Positions 53,157-61,364 of a stretch of 64,000 nucleotides of DNA are shown here, one piece after another. The stretch lies in NCBI RefSeq assembly GCF_007827045.1, contig NZ_RPFW01000002.1, positions 806,001-870,000 on the forward strand, given 5' to 3'. The DNA comes from Trebonia kvetii (GTDB lineage Bacteria > Actinomycetota > Actinomycetes > Streptosporangiales > Streptosporangiaceae). How positions within the stretch are numbered: position 1 is the first letter of the stretch; the number at the start of each line of letters is the position of its first letter. Both the position numbers and the translations under genes were made by a program. The notes below the pieces were generated by a model. That model saw only the letters and a list, made by a program, of their open reading frames with translations, ran no database searches and had not been told where the DNA came from.

Positions 53157-53377
53157 GATCACGACATTAGCCAGTGCTACTTGCGGGACGCAACCAGCTC
53201 TGACAGCGGTATTCCGTACCGTAACATCACGATCTGTTGCGGCAGCCGCGGGCCTGGGTCTTCCGGATGCAACCACAACGAAGCGGACCCGTCATTGGGC
53301 TTTCGCCACAATGACCGCGTCCGGCGGGCCGGCGGATGATGGCTGGCAAACTGCGTTAATCCCCGGGAGGGTGATCG

Positions 53378-54493
53378 ATGAAGACGCGAGCAGCGGTGCT
53401 CAGGGACGTCGGCAAGCCGTTCGAGATCGTAGAGCTCGACCTCGACGAGCCGAAGGCCGGTGAGGTCCTCATCCGGTTCGTCGCCTCGGGCCTGTGCCAC
53501 TCCGACGACCATCTGCGTACCGGTGACATCCCGGTGAGGTACCCCATCGTTGGCGGACACGAGGGCGCCGGCATCGTGGAAAAGGTGGGTCCCGGCGTCA
53601 CCAGGCTGGCCGTCGGTGACCACGTGGTAACCTCCTGGCTACCCGTCTGCGGGCACTGCCGGTTCTGCTCACGCGGCCAGACCAACCTGTGCGACCTGGG
53701 CCGTTTCCTGGTGGACAACTCCCTGACGGACGGCACCTACCGCTACCACGAGGGCAACACCGACTTCGGGCAGATGTGCCTGCTCGGCACGTTCTCGCAG
53801 TACGCCGTGGTCTCCGAGTACTCGGCGGTGAAGATCGAGGAAGACCTTCCGCTCGAGGTCGTCGTGCTGGTCGGCTGCGGTGTGCCCACCGGCTACGGCA
53901 CGGCGGTGAAGGCGGGCGAGGTCCACCCGGGCGACACCACGATCGTCTACGGCATCGGCGGCGTCGGCATCAACGCGGTGCAGGGCGCGTCTGCCGCCGG
54001 GGCGCGTTACGTCATCGCGGTCGACCCGGTGGAGTTCAAGCGCACCACCGCGCTCACCGTCGGCGCCACCCACGCGGTCGCCACCGCCGAGGAGGCGCAC
54101 GAGCTGGCGCAGCAGCTGACCTACGGCGTCGGCGCGGACCAGTCGCTCATCACGGTGGGCGTGGTCTCTGAGGAAGTCGTCTCGGCGGCCTTCGCCGCGG
54201 TCCGCAAGCGCGGCATCGTCGTCGTGACGGCGATGGGCGGCGGGCTCGGGACCAAGGCGGTGCACGTCAACGCATTCGAGCTGACCGCGTTCGAGAAGCG
54301 GCTCCAGGGCGCGCTGTTCGGCCACGACAACCCGTTCGACGTCATCCCGCGGATGCTCGAGCTGTACCGGGCGGGCAAGCTCAAGCTGGACGAGCTGATC
54401 ACCAACCGTTACACCCTGGACCAGGTCAACCAGGGCTACGAGGACATGATGGCCGGGCGGAACATTCGCGGCGTCATCATCCACGAACACTGA
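53378..54493 (+). CDS. NDMA-dependent, mycofactocin-type zinc alcohol dehydrogenase (second copy)
   Basis: 371 residues. It shares the family skeleton of the protein at 5370-6470: MKTRAAVLRDVGKPFEIVEL, GLCHSDDHLRTGD, GGHEGAG, structural zinc loop CGHCRFCSRGQTNLCD, YHEGNTDFGQM, Rossmann GIGGVGINAVQ, LFGHDNPFDVIP and the ending NIRGVIIHEH. GGGAGGGTGATCG precedes the ATG. It stands alone, followed by a strong terminator. The two copies differ in many positions, so they probably serve different alcohols. Re-oxidation would require mycofactocin, whose genes are not in the window. Confidence 0.9.
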   Translation: MKTRAAVLRDVGKPFEIVELDLDEPKAGEVLIRFVASGLCHSDDHLRTGDIPVRYPIVGGHEGAGIVEKVGPGVTRLAVGDHVVTSWLPVCGHCRFCSRGQTNLCDLGRFLVDNSLTDGTYRYHEGNTDFGQMCLLGTFSQYAVVSEYSAVKIEEDLPLEVVVLVGCGVPTGYGTAVKAGEVHPGDTTIVYGIGGVGINAVQGASAAGARYVIAVDPVEFKRTTALTVGATHAVATAEEAHELAQQLTYGVGADQSLITVGVVSEEVVSAAFAAVRKRGIVVVTAMGGGLGTKAVHVNAFELTAFEKRLQGALFGHDNPFDVIPRMLELYRAGKLKLDELITNRYTLDQVNQGYEDMMAGRNIRGVIIHEH

Positions 54494-54517
54494 GGAAAAC
54501 AGGTCGGGGCTGGCGCG

Positions 54518-54572
54518 GAGCCCGAACCCGTTCGGGATATTCCTTTTACTTATCCGGAACGGGTTCGGGCTC
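54518..54572 (+). terminator. Very strong terminator after the second ADH
   Basis: A perfect 16-bp stem (GAGCCCGAACCCGTTC with 54557-54572), then one G·G mismatch and five further pairs (GGATA/TATCC), leaving an 11-nt A/T-rich loop. It starts 24 bases past the stop. Being symmetrical, it could stop transcription from either side. Confidence 0.88.
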
Positions 54573-54684
54573 TTCCATTCCCCGCCCGTGCCACCTGTGC
54601 GCGGGGCAGGGTGGATCTAGCACCACCATCGAGACGGGACCGGGCTCCATCGCGGCGGCTGGCGGCGGTGCGTAGCCTGAGGCC

Positions 54685-55311
54685 GTGACCACGCGGGAAC
54701 GAGAAGTCCGTGAGGAGCCGGCGCGCTCCGCTGATCCGGCTGGCAACCAGCGCCTGACCGCGATGACCGGGGCGGTGCTGCTCGTCCTGCTCACCGCCGA
54801 ATGCCTCACCCTGCTGCAGCTGGGTCACCTACTCACTTTGCACGTCTTTCTCGGCATGCTGCTGCTCGGGCCGGTCTGCCTGAAGATCGCGTCCACGCTC
54901 TGGCGTTTCACCAGGTACTACACCGGCGCGGCGGCCTACGTGCGGCGGGGGCCGCCGGCTGCGCTGCAGCGGGTGACGGGGCCGTTCGTCATCCTGACCA
55001 CCCTGGCCGTCCTGGGTACCGGGATCATGCTGATCGTCGAGGGCAACAGCCCGGGCGCGTGGGACTGGATCCCGCTGCACCGTCTTTCGTTCCTCGCCTG
55101 GGCGTTCTTCATGCTGATCCACCTGTGCTCGTACGTGCCGAAGCTGCCCGGGATCCTGTCCGGCCGCGCGGGTCACACTCGCCGGCTGCTCGCGGCCAGG
55201 GCCACGCGCTGGCTGTTGCTGTGCGGTGCGCTGGCCGCCGGCGTGGGGCTGGCGCTGGCCACGTATCACCTCGCCGGGGCATGGGGCGGCTCGGGCAGCC
55301 TCATGCCGTGA
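54685..55311 (+). CDS. Four/five-helix membrane protein, possibly heme-binding
   Basis: 208 residues from a GTG. A polar 25-residue head is followed by hydrophobic helices LTAMTGAVLLVLLTAECLTL, LHVFLGMLLLGPVCLKIAST, FVILTTLAVLGTGIMLIVEG, LSFLAWAFFMLIHLCSYVP and WLLLCGALAAGVGLALATYH. Histidines at helix ends (LLTLHVFLG, PLHRLSF, LIHLCSY) are placed as in cytochrome b561/DUF4405-like proteins, so heme ligation is possible. It has no operon partner. The function is unknown. Confidence 0.72.
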   Translation: MTTREREVREEPARSADPAGNQRLTAMTGAVLLVLLTAECLTLLQLGHLLTLHVFLGMLLLGPVCLKIASTLWRFTRYYTGAAAYVRRGPPAALQRVTGPFVILTTLAVLGTGIMLIVEGNSPGAWDWIPLHRLSFLAWAFFMLIHLCSYVPKLPGILSGRAGHTRRLLAARATRWLLLCGALAAGVGLALATYHLAGAWGGSGSLMP

Positions 55312-55431
55312 CCGTGACTCCGCAGGCTTCCCGGCTACTGCTCTTGGACGCGGCTGGTCTTTTGCGCTGCGCGCTTCTTGCTGTTATCAATTGTGATTCG
55401 GGGTGACGAGGATGGCGCATTCATGCCCTGG

Positions 55432-56478
55432 TCAGCCGCCGAGCAGGTCGCTGGCGCGGGCGGCGGCGTACAGGAACACGGGGTCGGGGGTGCGCGCGTG
55501 CAGCCTCGCGCACGCCTCGGTGAGCTTGATGGCATGCTCGTCGCCGGTGGCAACCGCGCGGTCGGCCAGGTCCTCGAGGGCGGGCGGCGGCCCGGCCGGA
55601 AGCGGCTCCGGCGTCACTCCCCCGGCGTGCACGCTGTACAGCGCGGCGGCCACCTGCCACAGGGCGTCGTAGGTGGGGCGGGCGAGCTCGCCGGGCAGCA
55701 GCGGCAGCGCCGAGTAGGCGGCGACCGGGGCAGTCACCGCGTGCAGGAACGTGATCGGCTGCGCGCGGCCGTAGCCGAGGAAGATTGCGGTGAACTCCCC
55801 CGCCAGGTCGCGCAACGCTTCCGCCGGGTCGGCGGGCCGCCTGATCCTGGCGGCCGCGGCGCCGAAGCCGGGCTGCGCCGCCAGTCCCGCCTTGAGCCGC
55901 ACGGTGATCAGCCTGCCGGCCGGCGGCTCGGGAAGCACGGGCAGGGCGCGCACCGCGTCCGCCACGTCCAGGTCTCCCCTGGGTCGCGCGCTGCCCGGCA
56001 GCTCCACGTAGCTCGCGGCCCAGTACCCAAGCGCGCAGGCGAGTTCGTCGTTCCGCGGGCCGGCGGACGCGTCGTCTTCGGCCGCCGCCAGGCTGCGGGC
56101 CGCGTGCGCGGTGCGGATGATGCCGTGCGTGGCGGCGGCGGCCACGCCGGGCAGCAGCCGGGGCCACCAGCGCGCAAGGACGTCACGCCACGGCTCGGAG
56201 CCGAGCTGTTCGCCCAGGTAGGCCTCCCAGTCGGCGACACGGTTCAGCCTCCCGAGCGCCTCGCGCCAGTTCTCGTCGGTGACCCGGTCGGAGGCGCGCG
56301 GCGCCTCGTCGAGCCGCCTGAGGTAGCCGTCGAGCCAGTGACCGACGGCGTCCGCCCGGCCGAGCCGCACCAGCGCCTCGGCGGCCATCGGGCCGTGGTT
56401 GGACAGGCCGCCGCCGTATTCTGGCCCGGTCGCGGCGAGGCGGCCGAGTCCCTCGTCGAGTGCGTCGTTGCCAGGCAT
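55432..56478 (-). CDS. Questin oxidase-like protein (DUF4243)
   Basis: 348 residues, all-helical. Family landmarks: LSNHGPMAAEALVRLGR at the N-terminus, THGIIRTAHAARSL in the middle, TFLHAVTAPVAAYSALPLLP and the final HAIKLTEACARLHARTPDPV. Fungal questin oxidase catalyses a Baeyer-Villiger-like ring opening in anthraquinone metabolism; bacterial members have unknown substrates. No cofactor-binding motif is visible, as usual in this family. The ATG has GAGGAGG upstream. The next upstream gene is an alpha/beta-hydrolase only 31 bp away, so the two are probably one operon. Confidence 0.85.
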   Translation of the reverse strand: MPGNDALDEGLGRLAATGPEYGGGLSNHGPMAAEALVRLGRADAVGHWLDGYLRRLDEAPRASDRVTDENWREALGRLNRVADWEAYLGEQLGSEPWRDVLARWWPRLLPGVAAAATHGIIRTAHAARSLAAAEDDASAGPRNDELACALGYWAASYVELPGSARPRGDLDVADAVRALPVLPEPPAGRLITVRLKAGLAAQPGFGAAAARIRRPADPAEALRDLAGEFTAIFLGYGRAQPITFLHAVTAPVAAYSALPLLPGELARPTYDALWQVAAALYSVHAGGVTPEPLPAGPPPALEDLADRAVATGDEHAIKLTEACARLHARTPDPVFLYAAARASDLLGG

Positions 56479-56509
56479 GTTGTGCCTCCTCGATGAGCTT
56501 TTCCAAGGA

Positions 56510-57268
56510 TTAGTGGTCAGCGAGCCAGCGGGTCAGCTGGCCGGCGAGCCAGGCGGCGTGCGAGATGTGCACCTCATGCCCGGCGCCCGGTGCTTCGCGG
56601 AAATGGCCCTTCGGCATCAGTCCGGCCAGCTCCCTGGTGAGCTCGGGCGGACAGTGCGGGTCGTACGTGCCCGCCACAAGCAGCGCGGGACAGGTGATCA
56701 GGTGCGCCGAGCTTCGGCTTATGTCGCCACCCGCGGCGACCAGGTCGCGCATCGCCTGCGCCCAGGACCTGGTCATGGTCCGTGCGGCGTCCGGGCCATA
56801 GGCGGCGGCGAGGTAGGCCGCGAGCGGAGCCAGGCCGTCAGTCGGGTGGTCAATGACGCTCTCGATTGCCGTCAGCTCATCCGGGGTGGCCTCGACCTTC
56901 CCCGCGGCCCCCCAGGTGAACAGGGACAGGGCCAGGTCCGGCCGCATCGCGGCCATCAGCACGGCCTCCTCGCCGCCGTCGCTGAAGCCCACCAGGTGGG
57001 CCGCGGAAATTCCACGGGCATCGAGCAGGCCCCGCAGCGTCCGCGCGTCGTCGTGGTAATAGCCGGCCGCATAGCGGCGCGGCCGCGGCTCCGACCGTCC
57101 AGAACCTGGCAGGTCAACGGCGATGACGCGGAAGCCTGGCGACAGCGCCGCACGCAACTGGCTGAGCTCGATAATGTTCCCGGCCCAGCCCGGCATGAGC
57201 AGCACCGCGTCACCGCGCCCGGTGTCTTCGTAATAGAGGCGGTCTCCGTCTGACCCGTGCCATGGCAT
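56510..57268 (-). CDS. Alpha/beta-hydrolase
   Basis: 252 residues. Typical hydrolase fold with the oxyanion region LLMPGWAGNIIEL, the nucleophile elbow VGFSDGGEEAVLMA (Ser about 94), the acid in VAGTYDPHCPPEL and the base in GAGHEVHISHAAWL. The start MPWHGSDGDRLYYEDTGRGD is characteristic of single-domain cytoplasmic esterases and haloperoxidase-like proteins. Co-directional with the questin oxidase-like gene downstream, so it could hydrolyse a lactone or ester that the oxidase forms; this is only inference from position. Confidence 0.85.
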   Translation of the reverse strand: MPWHGSDGDRLYYEDTGRGDAVLLMPGWAGNIIELSQLRAALSPGFRVIAVDLPGSGRSEPRPRRYAAGYYHDDARTLRGLLDARGISAAHLVGFSDGGEEAVLMAAMRPDLALSLFTWGAAGKVEATPDELTAIESVIDHPTDGLAPLAAYLAAAYGPDAARTMTRSWAQAMRDLVAAGGDISRSSAHLITCPALLVAGTYDPHCPPELTRELAGLMPKGHFREAPGAGHEVHISHAAWLAGQLTRWLADH

Positions 57269-57301
57269 GCAGTCGATGCTACGGCGCGCCGCCGCCGAGC
57301 A

Positions 57302-57859
57302 TCATCCTTGGCATGGGTCGACTAGGGCGCCCGGCTGGCCGGTCCGCACCAGGCTCGCGCCGGGGTCGGCCAGGATCTCATCGACGGTCTGCTCGGCGGT
57401 GAGCCGCGTCGAGTCGAGCCACAGGCCGAGCCTGCTGGTGTGCCCGCGCAGCACGCCGCGCAGTTCGTGCACGTCCCATCGCTCATCGCTGTAGGCGGTC
57501 TTCGTCCGGTTCTTGTCCCGGTCGGCGAGGGCGGTCGCGTCTGGGTCGAGGAACACCAGGTGCAGTTCGGGCACCGGGACCAGGGCAAGGAACTCGTGGA
57601 GCACGGGGCCGATGATGACGTCCTCGACGACCGCGTCAAAGCCGGCCTCCAGGTAAACGGCCGCGACGGCCAGGGCGCTGCGGTACCTGAGCAGCAACTG
57701 GGCAAGCTCGGCCTCGCCCGCACCGGAGACCATGTCCATCCGCCCGGACACGACCATGGCCCTGATCGTGTCGCCGGGCACGCAGACGGCCCTCGGCAGG
57801 CGGGACGCGAGCAGCCGGCCCACGGTCGTCTTGCCGGCCGCCGGCACCCCCGAGATCAC
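57302..57859 (-). CDS. P-loop kinase-like ATPase
   Basis: 185 residues from the GTG at 57859. Walker A is SGVPAAGKTTVGRLLASRLP at the very start. The lid region and the DxD-like site LHLVFLDPDATALADRDKNR follow, with a conserved Asp pair (EDVIIGP). The pattern resembles chloramphenicol phosphotransferase-like or AAA-33 small-molecule kinases. A reading further 5' to 58159 overlaps the upstream gene and is not credible. The start lacks a good ribosome site, so it is uncertain by several codons. The substrate is unknown. Confidence 0.75.
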   Translation of the reverse strand: MISGVPAAGKTTVGRLLASRLPRAVCVPGDTIRAMVVSGRMDMVSGAGEAELAQLLLRYRSALAVAAVYLEAGFDAVVEDVIIGPVLHEFLALVPVPELHLVFLDPDATALADRDKNRTKTAYSDERWDVHELRGVLRGHTSRLGLWLDSTRLTAEQTVDEILADPGASLVRTGQPGALVDPCQG

Positions 57860-57883
57860 GAAAAGTGCGATGTTCCCACCGTA

Positions 57884-57912
57884 CGCCGTGCCGCGCGAAA
57901 CGCGGCACGGCG
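57884..57912 (-). terminator. Hairpin terminator after the exported protein gene
   Basis: A perfect 12-bp stem (CGCCGTGCCGCG/CGCGGCACGGCG) with a 5-nt loop, 12 bases past the stop at 57925. Confidence 0.8.
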
Positions 57913-57924
57913 CACGGCGGTGCG

Positions 57925-59208
57925 CTACTTCGGCAACGGCACCTGGGTGGCCCAGTACGCGATGTTGCTGCCCCGGCTGAGCAGCGCGACCACGTCGAGG
58001 CGGCCGGCCTGCGCGCTCGTGTAGACCTTCCAGATGGTGTTCGTGCCCGCGGGCAGCGGGACCGTGACGGTCTTGCCGAACGCGGTGTTCGTCGCCTTCG
58101 TGGTCGCCCGGACGAACAGCTTCGGCGACGTGCCGTTGCCGTACCACCAGGTGGCCCACAGCCGCCCGTCCGGTCCGGCGGCGATCGTGTCGCCCGCGAC
58201 CTCCTCGGTGAAGCCGCTGAAGGTGGCCAGCTTGACCGGCTTGGCCGCGCCGGCCGCGATCAGGTCGAGCGACTTGTAGGTGGGGTAACCAGCGCCGTAG
58301 AGGACGAAGACGCCACCCCGGCCCTTGCCGCGGCCGGTCAGCGCGATCCGCTGCTCTGGGGCGAGCGAGTTGCCGCCGGTCACCGAGCCTGGCAGCCTCG
58401 CGGCCTTGCCCGAAGCCGCGTTCTTAGACAGCTTCTGCAGGAAAAGGCCCTGCCTCCCGGTGATGTTCGAGTAGTAGCCGAGCCAGGTGACGCCGCTCTT
58501 GCCGTCGGTGGCCATGCCCGGGTAGTAGACGCAGCACTGGGTCGGCGCGATCTTGGCCTCCTTCTGGCCCAGATGCAGCACGACGAGCGCGTCGGTGTCG
58601 GTGTAGGAGATCCACGGCTTGCCGTCGCCGCCGGTGGTCGCCGTCTCGCTCGTCGTGGTGTCCGGCGCACCGAGGACCGGCGGCACGTTGCCGCCGAGCT
58701 TCCACGCCCCGCCCTTAAGCGGCCGGGTCGCCCAGAAGGTGCCCTTGGGCGAGTTGGGGTTGCCGGTCTTGTCACCGTTCCACAGCACGTACAGGCCGCT
58801 CGGCGTGACGGTGGCGTCGGGGTAGCTCGCGATCCACAGGCCACTCGCGATGGTCGCGGTCTTCCCCGGCGCGCCCTTCGGCGAGAGCGGGGTGTCCATG
58901 ATCTTCTGGTGCGCGACGGCCTGGGTCGCCCACAGCACGTGCAGGACGCCATCGGAACCGCGCGCGAGCCCGACGTCCGCGATGTTCTCGGTGCCCTTGG
59001 GCGTCACCTGCACCCAGTGCCCCGGGCCCGCGGTGACCTGAGGCCTGGCGGCCTCGGCCGTGGCGGCCCGCGCCGACACGGCGAACGCCGACGCTGCGAC
59101 CGCCGCGCTGGTGGCGACGGCCGCGGCCGCGATGACCGTCCGCCGGCCGCGGCGGCTCGCCTGGCCAGTGTCGCGGGCTGGGTGGAAGGGTTTCAGAATG
59201 TCACGCAA
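57925..59208 (-). CDS. Exported beta-propeller-like protein, function unknown
   Basis: About 427 residues from a TTG at 59208 with GGGAGG just upstream; the frame is open further 5' to 59355 but that part looks non-coding. A twin-Arg-like segment (ASRRGRRTVIAAAAVATSAA) ends in AVSARAAT, so export is likely. The mature part repeats short WxxxY/W strands: VGLARGSDGVLHVLWATQ, DATVTPSGLYVLWNGDKTG, GDGKPWISYTDTDALVVLHL, MATDGKSGVTWLGYYSN and IAAGPDGRLWATWWYGN. This suggests a sialidase-like propeller. One Cys pair (PTQCCVYYPG). No catalytic signature seen. Confidence 0.7.
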   Translation of the reverse strand: MRDILKPFHPARDTGQASRRGRRTVIAAAAVATSAAVAASAFAVSARAATAEAARPQVTAGPGHWVQVTPKGTENIADVGLARGSDGVLHVLWATQAVAHQKIMDTPLSPKGAPGKTATIASGLWIASYPDATVTPSGLYVLWNGDKTGNPNSPKGTFWATRPLKGGAWKLGGNVPPVLGAPDTTTSETATTGGDGKPWISYTDTDALVVLHLGQKEAKIAPTQCCVYYPGMATDGKSGVTWLGYYSNITGRQGLFLQKLSKNAASGKAARLPGSVTGGNSLAPEQRIALTGRGKGRGGVFVLYGAGYPTYKSLDLIAAGAAKPVKLATFSGFTEEVAGDTIAAGPDGRLWATWWYGNGTSPKLFVRATTKATNTAFGKTVTVPLPAGTNTIWKVYTSAQAGRLDVVALLSRGSNIAYWATQVPLPK

Positions 59209-59429
59209 CGCGCCTCCCGGGGCGGCCGGGCCGGCCCGCCTTTCATCGCGGAATGCCGGCCTACTACTGGTCTGCCGCGCTGAGCGTAAGACGGCGGCAT
59301 CCCGGCCCGTCGGCTTATGTGGGAAAGTTGTCGAACTCTGCGAACTATGGGACATCTAAAGATTGAGTTGTACGAGAAGGCAGGGCCTGGCGGACTTCGG
59401 CGGCACCCAGGAGCCGCTGTAAAGGGGCC

Positions 59430-59459
59430 TTGACATTGCCGCAAAAGTAAAGCTACCTT
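59430..59459 (+). promoter_or_regulatory. Sigma-70-like promoter of the small XRE gene, probably leaderless
   Basis: TTGACA at 59430-59435 and TACCTT at 59454-59459 with 18 bp between. The start codon at 59466 lies where transcription should begin, so the mRNA may have no leader. CCTTGACAT is repeated at 59428-59436 and 59456-59464, a direct repeat at 28-bp distance that overlaps both promoter boxes and may bind the regulator itself. Confidence 0.55.
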
Positions 59460-59465
59460 GACATC

Positions 59466-59675
59466 ATGAAGAACCGGGTCCGCGAGCAGCGCAGACACCG
59501 AGGCCTGTCCCAGGCCGAATTGGCGGACGCGCTTGGCGTGTCGCGCCAGACGGTGATCTCCATCGAGAGCGGTCGCTACCTGCCCTCGCTGCCGCTGGCG
59601 TTCACCATCGCGCGGTTCTTTGACCTGACCGTCGACAAGATGTTCGATCCCGAAGATGGGGAGACAGGAGCATGA
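59466..59675 (+). CDS. Small XRE/Cro-type helix-turn-helix regulator
   Basis: 69 residues, one HTH domain: MKNRVREQRRHRGLSQAELA, DALGVSRQTVISIESGRYLP and SLPLAFTIARFFDLTVDKMF. This is the YgzD/Xre-small type often paired with a membrane protein of DUF2178 or an ABC exporter. Here the next gene is a broken acetyltransferase on the other strand, so no partner is visible. Confidence 0.9.
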   Translation: MKNRVREQRRHRGLSQAELADALGVSRQTVISIESGRYLPSLPLAFTIARFFDLTVDKMFDPEDGETGA

Positions 59676-59681
59676 TCACAT

Positions 59682-59861
59682 TTACTCCAGCCGCAGGATG
59701 GTCTCCTCGATCTCGCACTTGCGTGCTGAGGCATAGGAGATCTCGGTTCCTGGGTCCTCAGCGGTGAACGCCGCCATCGCCACCGATTCCGGGTCACGCA
59801 TCTGATCGAACAGCGCGTCCAGGTCGGTGTCTTCAATCGGTCGTAGTGCGATAAACGCCAT
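59682..59861 (-). pseudogene. Truncated GNAT acetyltransferase
   Basis: 59 codons from the ATG at 59861, with AAAGGAGG upstream. MAFIALRPIEDTDLDALFDQ and MRDPESVAMAAFTAEDP are the standard first helix and strands of a GNAT protein; after AEDP the sequence jumps to GTEISYASARKCEIEETILR and a stop. The acetyl-CoA binding region (R/Q-x-x-G-x-G/A) is missing. It may still be translated but cannot be an acetyltransferase. Confidence 0.7.
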
Positions 59862-60002
59862 GCGGCTGCCTCCTTTACTCCTCATCGGGCAATGATCCCT
59901 GGCAGCGTAATAACTGGGTCTGACATCCAAGCCTCGTCCGCGAGAAGGTCATCGGCCGGTGACGGTGGACCGCGAATGGATCAGTGATCTAGCGTGACAG
60001 TC

Positions 60003-60620
60003 ATGGATAACGCCCCATTGCGCGCCTCGGACGCCGATCGCGAACACGCTGTCATCGCGCTTCGGGAGCATCTGGTCGCTGGGCGGCTGACGCTCGAGGA
60101 GTTCTGTGAGCGAGTCGACGCCGCATTGCGGGCAACGGATACCGGGGACCTGGCGCATCTGCAAAATGACCTGCCTGAGGCATGGACTGGCTCGGCCAGT
60201 TCCCGCCGGCTGACCGCCCGTCTCACGGCGGCGCTGCTTAGTCATGTCGTGCGGCGCGGGAAGTTCAGGCTGCGCGGGTCGGCCGTTGCCGCCAGTATCT
60301 GCGGAGATCTCGACTTCGATCTTCGCCACGCCATCATGGACGAGGAGCGGGCGGTGGTCACCGTTCTGGCCGCTTTCGGTAACGTCGATATCTATGTGCC
60401 GGAAGGCGTCAACGTCGACGTTGCAGGACTCACCGTTTTCGGCCACCGCCGAGACTTTGGACACGACGCCGGGCAGCCGGACGCCCCGAGCATTCATGTT
60501 CGCGTATTCGGCTTCGCCGGCACCGTCGACGTGTGGCGCGTTCCGCGCGATATGCGCGGCAGCAGTTACGGCGAGATCGTGCGCGCGTTCCCCGACCGGA
60601 GACCTGAGCTTCCCGCCTGA
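60003..60620 (+). CDS. DUF1707 protein with cell-wall-stress (LiaF-like) C-terminal domain
   Basis: 205 residues from the ATG at 60003 (GTG at 59994 is the alternative). The DUF1707 head is complete: PLRASDADREHAVIALREHL and GRLTLEEFCERVDAALRA. A linker leads to a beta-helical domain (about 85-205) with GSAVAASICGDLDFDLRHAI, VTVLAAFGNVDIYVPEGVNV and FGFAGTVDVWRV, like the C-terminal domain of LiaF/VraT cell-wall-antibiotic response proteins. No TM segment is seen. Members are widespread in actinomycetes, and the role is not established. Confidence 0.85.
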   Translation: MDNAPLRASDADREHAVIALREHLVAGRLTLEEFCERVDAALRATDTGDLAHLQNDLPEAWTGSASSRRLTARLTAALLSHVVRRGKFRLRGSAVAASICGDLDFDLRHAIMDEERAVVTVLAAFGNVDIYVPEGVNVDVAGLTVFGHRRDFGHDAGQPDAPSIHVRVFGFAGTVDVWRVPRDMRGSSYGEIVRAFPDRRPELPA

Positions 60621-60674
60621 GCACGCCTGTTCCCCGAACGATGAATTGCGGGGCTTCGGTGCGTCGTAAGCATC

Positions 60675-61337
60675 ATGAAGCTCCTCCTCACCGACTCTGG
60701 CGTGACGAACCCGAGCATCCAGAACGCACTGGTCGGCCTATTGGGCAAACCGATTGCCGAGTCCAGCGCCCTCTGCATTCCCACCGCGGCGTACGGGCAC
60801 CCCTATGCCGGTCCTCGCGCCGCATGGCGGTTCATCAGGGGAGAAGAGCCTCGTGCCCCCATGTGCGAACTGGGCTGGAAGTCCCTTGGCGTCCTGGAAC
60901 TCACCGCGCTGCCCACCATCGACCAGGAGCGCTGGCTTCCCCTGGTCCAGGAGGCGGACGTCCTGCTCGTGGACGGCGGCGACGCCACGTACCTGTGCCA
61001 CTGGATGCGGGAGTCCGGACTGGCGGACCTGCTGCCGTCGCTGCACGCGGTCTGGGTGGGACTGAGCGCCGGGAGCATGGTGATGACCCCAAGCATCGGG
61101 CCCGACTTCGTCGCCTGGACCCCGCCCGGTGGCAGCGACGCAACGCTGGGAATAGTCGATTTCTCGATCTTTCCGCACCTGGGTGCCTTCCCGAGCAACT
61201 CCATGGCCAACGCGGAAAAATGGGCGGCGAGCATGCCCAGGCGGAGTTACGTGATCGATAGCCAGACCGCCATCAAAGTGGTCGACGGCGACGTCGAAGT
61301 CATCTCCGAAGGGGAGTGGAAGCTGTTCACGCCCTGA
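60675..61337 (+). CDS. Peptidase E-like (S51) type 1 glutamine amidotransferase-like protein
   Basis: 220 residues. MKLLLTDSGVTNPSIQNALV opens the fold. VLLVDGGDATYLCHWM carries the conserved strand-loop and VWVGLSAGSMVMTP contains the nucleophilic Ser with the G-x-S-A-G-S motif of peptidase E. A His follows in SIFPHLGAFPSNSM. PepE-like enzymes cleave Asp-containing dipeptides in the cytoplasm. The family in actinomycetes is broad, so dipeptidase activity is likely but not certain. It stands 54 bp after the DUF1707 gene and ends convergently to the VOC gene. Confidence 0.85.
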   Translation: MKLLLTDSGVTNPSIQNALVGLLGKPIAESSALCIPTAAYGHPYAGPRAAWRFIRGEEPRAPMCELGWKSLGVLELTALPTIDQERWLPLVQEADVLLVDGGDATYLCHWMRESGLADLLPSLHAVWVGLSAGSMVMTPSIGPDFVAWTPPGGSDATLGIVDFSIFPHLGAFPSNSMANAEKWAASMPRRSYVIDSQTAIKVVDGDVEVISEGEWKLFTP

Positions 61338-61364
61338 TACGGGGTGCGGTGGCCCGGCTCAGCG

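Noticed and set aside
53157..53377. Molybdenum-cofactor riboswitch before the ModA gene
   Set aside because: The 221-bp gap has no convincing conserved Moco-aptamer stems by eye. Nothing beyond ordinary promoter space can be supported.
57860..58159. N-terminal 100-residue extension of the P-loop kinase
   Set aside because: It overlaps the end of the upstream exported-protein gene and its terminator, is Arg/His-rich and shows no domain. The Walker A starts right at the GTG at 57859.
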